NCBI GenBank assembly: GCA_024220505.1
Contig: JAKZZE010000014.1
Location: 496,001-560,000, forward strand
Length of the DNA: 64,000 bases
Source of the DNA: Rhizopus arrhizus
Taxonomy: Eukaryota > Mucoromycota > Mucoromycetes > Mucorales > Rhizopodaceae
Direction of reading: 5' to 3'
The notes under the pieces are model-generated. The model saw only the letters and a list, made by a program, of their open reading frames with translations, made no database searches and was not told the DNA's origin. The translations under genes were made by a program, and so were the position numbers. Shown one piece after another: positions 60,942 to 64,000 of this stretch. Position 1 is the stretch's first letter; every line of letters begins with the position of its first letter.

Positions 60942-62321
60942 CATACCTCCATAATCTTCAGCAAGACGTAATCTGTTTCGAATAGACTATAAAAGCACAT
61001 GTATTAATTTGTATTCTTAATATCATATATGCTATTTTACCCTGAGTGTTGGTAACCAAATCACACCTTGTCTGATACCGTCTTCATCATAATCCACAAA
61101 CCAAGCTTCTTGATTTTCCTTATCCCAATTTAACTCTTCATTTTCATCTACTTCATCACCTGTCATCAATAATTCATCTCCTCTGGGCATGGATAATTTT
61201 TCAACCACTGTTTTCATCACTAGTGGTTCAGGTATTCTGGTTGGTAAATAAGACATGGCATACATATTTAACCCAATCATCAGTTTATGTCGATTAGCTT
61301 CGTTTGTCATATACTCGATATTTTCCATAATCCATTCAATGGGTGCATTGGGTCCACCATTCCTAAATGATTGACTAGTATATACCATGATTTCAATGTA
61401 CGCATTCTTTTCTTTCTTACGGATCATGACTTGAATAATCATAGGTCATTAAGCTAAACTTATCGACATATTGAGCCAAGGTACTGAATACTTCAGCAGT
61501 CATGATTTGTCTGTATTGTTCAGATAATAAAGAAGGAAGTACAACAATTAGCTCTTTATCGTTTTGATGCAACAAACTTGACAAAGTCATCAAGAGTTTT
61601 TGAAAGAAGGCAGGATATCCACATTCAATCACAACACCATCAAATCCATATTTACTACGAGTATTCTTTTTAATTCTCTATCGTCTCTTTCATTTATCAA
61701 CTCACTTGGCTTGATCATTGATTTCTTTTGCTAAAAGGTTTGATTCCTCTGCGCTTGCAATAAATGCTCTTAAATCTTCGCCCGTCCAACCTCGGAATTG
61801 AAATCTAGGTACTATTTTAGCCTTTCTTACTTCTTTCATCCACTAGAGAAAACAGGTATTAAATCGGTTGCTTACAACAACTTGAGATCTACCTACACCC
61901 AAGTCAACGTCATGTTCTCCATCAAAATCAAATTGCATGGGAGATCTTCTTTGGATATAATACCAAACGGGTGATACACTTATTGATATGAAACATGAGC
62001 ATAAATGCAAATATAATAAAATAACTTACTAGTCAAATTTGCCTTTAAATTCCTTTACAATATCATAGCCTATATTATTTTACATGAATAAAAGCATGAT
62101 TTATTTTTTTATTTGAAACCTCTGTTATTCCAAGGTGTAACATAGGCTAAAGTATTTCCTTGAAAACGTTTTGAGTGAGCTTCTTGTCTATTGGGTTTAT
62201 CGTGATTTTTAAGAATAGCTTGTACATTAAGAGAGCTTATCTCAGACTTTTGTACAGGCCACTGCTGTTCACAGTTACAGAGAACAACAAAGCAGGCGAT
62301 GAGTAAAAAAGCAAATTTCAT
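60770..62321 (-). CDS. CHID1-like GH18 chitinase-domain protein
   Basis: Nine exons: 62321-62120, 62069-62030, 61978-61897, 61842-61706, 61654-61421, 61362-61041, 60986-60947, 60881-60838, 60784-60770. They encode 371 aa. A signal peptide covers residues 1-~17 (MKFAFLLIACFVVLCNC). GH18-type barrel: GNTLAYVTPWNNRGYDI, FDYVSPVWYYI, KYGFDGVVIECGYPAF (the DGxxGExE-type active site is reduced, as in CHID1), FSLMTYDYS and the end WEVGQGLDYFYDLF. CHID1 (stabilin-interacting chitinase-like) is a lumenal or secreted lectin-like GH18 homologue with weak or no chitinase activity. The last exon codes only five residues, which recreate the family's conserved end. Confidence 0.88.
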
Positions 62322-62411
62322 AGATTAAGAAGAAAAAGAAAAAAAGAAAAAAAAATCATCAGGGATTTCATGCAATGGTATTCGGAGTTGCAAAAATTTA
62401 ATTTAAAGATT

Positions 62412-63812
62412 TTATTGACTAGCAGCAGCAGCAGTAAGAGAGATGGGATGATAAAGTGGTGGTGGAATACATGTTGATGGCTGCGCATCCGATATTGTGT
62501 ACAAGAACTTGTCAATCTGACTAGCTGCAGAACTATTCAAAGGCCCACGATGAACCTGATGAGAAGGGTATCTTTCAAGTAAATGGGTATTTCTGTCAAG
62601 AGCCAGATAGATTGAGGCACCCAATCCATCCACATTGACAATGTCTAGGTTCCCTCCCCAGTGACTGGCTAATGATTTTGCTGTTCTCCAGCCACTTAGC
62701 GACGCCCATTCGAGCGCGTGATTGGGCTGAACGATTCGATCGATTCTAGCTTGATGTATGCTTGATAGAACAGAGCTGGAGGAAGGTAAACCGATAGGAT
62801 CCCTTGGGATTCCTGGCAGCAGCTCTTTCTCACATATCATGGGTGATTCCAACTTGAATCCTACACTGGTTGGACCGTGAAAGAGAGCGAGGGAGATTGG
62901 TTTTTGACTTTTTCGGAATTCGTACCATTTCCGTGTTTGTTCCTTTTGTTGGTTGTGTATGATGTGTGCTTTAGAAGAAATCAAGATGACCTCGTAAAGA
63001 ATTCTATGTAATATGCTTGGAATATAGTCCAATGTTTGTTTGGACTTTTGTTTGATTTCAATCTTGGGTAACTCTATGTATCCAAAGGCATCTAAAAGTG
63101 CTACTTGTGCATCATGTACTGCTTTTCGTGTCATTTCTTCAGGAGATAACGTTTGTAAATGATTTTGTCTGTGTGAAACCCAAGAGATGTATTGATCTGG
63201 TCAAGAAAAAGTTGAGGAAGGGGAGGTTTAATTTTATTTTTTATTATTTTTACCAAGTAAAAGGTGTATACCAATGCCAATAGTGTTGATATTTTCCATT
63301 AGATTAACAAATGCTGATGTCGGATTGGATAAAAGCGCATATCGAAGTCGAATCAAGTTGAGTGCTTGGCTTGTCTTTAATTTTGTCAAGGTATTTGAGA
63401 AAGCGTTGGGTGATATTTGTCTAAGGGAAGGATGTAAGAGTGTACAGATATCGCGAAGGTAACTGTAGGAGACATGTCTCAGGATAGGCGTTTGTAGTGA
63501 ATCAGGAGGTAAGGTAGATAAAAGACGTAGAATATGGGTATATCTTGTAGGTAATTCATCACACAAGAAACCAGGTGAGATGGCTGTAGTGTTTGGTCTT
63601 TAAAAGAAATACTAAGTTGAAAAAAAAATACAAGGCTTTCTAAAGTACTTACTGTTCTTTATTAATCGCAAAATGAGAAAGCTACATACAGTATAAGCTT
63701 AAAACCTATAGATGGTACATTGTATACTTACTGTTATTCGTGTTTCTGGTGCAGTCCATAAGCTGGCTAATATTCGTCGAGGTAATACATTAATAATTTG
63801 TGATTGTAACAT
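62412..63812 (-). CDS. PDK/BCKDK-family mitochondrial protein kinase homologue, ATP site degenerate
   Basis: Exons 63812-63732, 63681-63653, 63597-63254 and 63196-62412 give 412 aa, a normal length. The N-terminal four-helix region (LCDELPTRYTHILRLLSTLP, INTIGIGIHLLL) matches the pyruvate/branched-chain dehydrogenase kinase regulatory domain. The C-terminal G2-like segment GWRTAKSLASHWGGNLDIVN, then GLGASIYLALDR, matches the GHKL fold. The N-box, normally E-LLKNA-R, reads ILYEVILISSKAH, so the Mg-binding Asn is absent. The DxGGG box is replaced by KLESPMICEKEL. Active dehydrogenase kinases need both. I infer a pseudokinase or regulatory paralogue. The gene sits 90 bp upstream of CHID1, on the same strand. 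Confidence 0.82.
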
Positions 63813-64000
63813 GTTTAGAAAAGAAAAGCAAAAATCCAAGTTTTTTTTATTTATTTATTTTAAATATTTGATCATTTATTTCAAAGCAAAATAAAAATTC
63901 CCCTTTTCTCTCTTGCATCATTATCTTTTGATACAAAATTTAATATATTTTTGTCAGCAAGTACACTACTGCAGCTTGTGAGAATTATGTAATTCTTGCT
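63813..64000. other. Window end, AT-rich upstream flank
   Basis: Upstream region of the PDK-like gene. No feature seen. Confidence 0.5.

Overview
The window is nuclear DNA of a filamentous fungus, most likely a mucoralean (Mucoromycota). It is AT-rich, its genes carry short GT..AG introns (about 42-120 nt), and long A or T runs are common. The gene content also fits: a CotH-type spore-coat kinase homologue, two copies of a lysozyme-fold secreted mannanase-like enzyme, a homeobox factor with a fungal C-terminal domain, a Hv1 proton channel, a beta-flanking protein and a Fanzor-type (eukaryotic TnpB) element. The genus cannot be fixed from sequence alone. I built the gene models by joining open frames at splice sites with consistent phase; exon coordinates are given in each entry.

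Layout. 1-5050 is an AT-rich stretch with no recognisable gene. 5051-17771 (both strands) holds an unrecognised Ser/Arg-rich protein, an EF-hand MscS-like channel, a homeobox factor divergent from it, a small membrane protein and a SAM methyltransferase that runs to 18315. 18316-26351 is a mobile-element graveyard with a truncated Tc1/mariner-like transposase behind a 50-nt A run and a decayed but almost full-length Fanzor gene. 26352-36621 is dense: a beta-flanking protein, an ankyrin protein, WDR5/Swd3, succinate-semialdehyde dehydrogenase, a VAMP7-like R-SNARE, Pam16/Tim16 and a CotH kinase-family protein. 38150-42291 holds a Cut8/Sts1-like protein, the Hv1 channel and a PRMT3-like zinc-finger protein without a methyltransferase domain. 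42660-45763 holds a second mariner fragment, a GH134-like gene that has apparently lost its stop, and an aldo-keto reductase. 47408-56632 holds a small PPxY membrane protein, an alpha-arrestin, a GH36-like alpha-galactosidase, SURF4/Erv29 and a four-BRCT Rtt107/Brc1-like protein. 57213-63812 holds an OCIA-domain protein, the intact GH134-like paralogue, GINS subunit Psf3, a CHID1-like GH18 protein and a PDK/BCKDK-family protein whose ATP site looks degenerate.

Most genes are unrelated housekeeping functions: chromatin (WDR5), replication and repair (Psf3, BRCT protein), secretory pathway (SURF4, VAMP7), and mitochondrion (Pam16, SSADH, OCIA, PDK-like). Carbohydrate-active genes are scattered (two GH134-like, GH36-like, GH18-like). 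The most notable items are the Fanzor relic, a WDR5 start codon split by an intron, a probable pseudokinase, a free-standing PRMT3 zinc-finger module, and a paralogue pair in which one copy has lost its stop codon.
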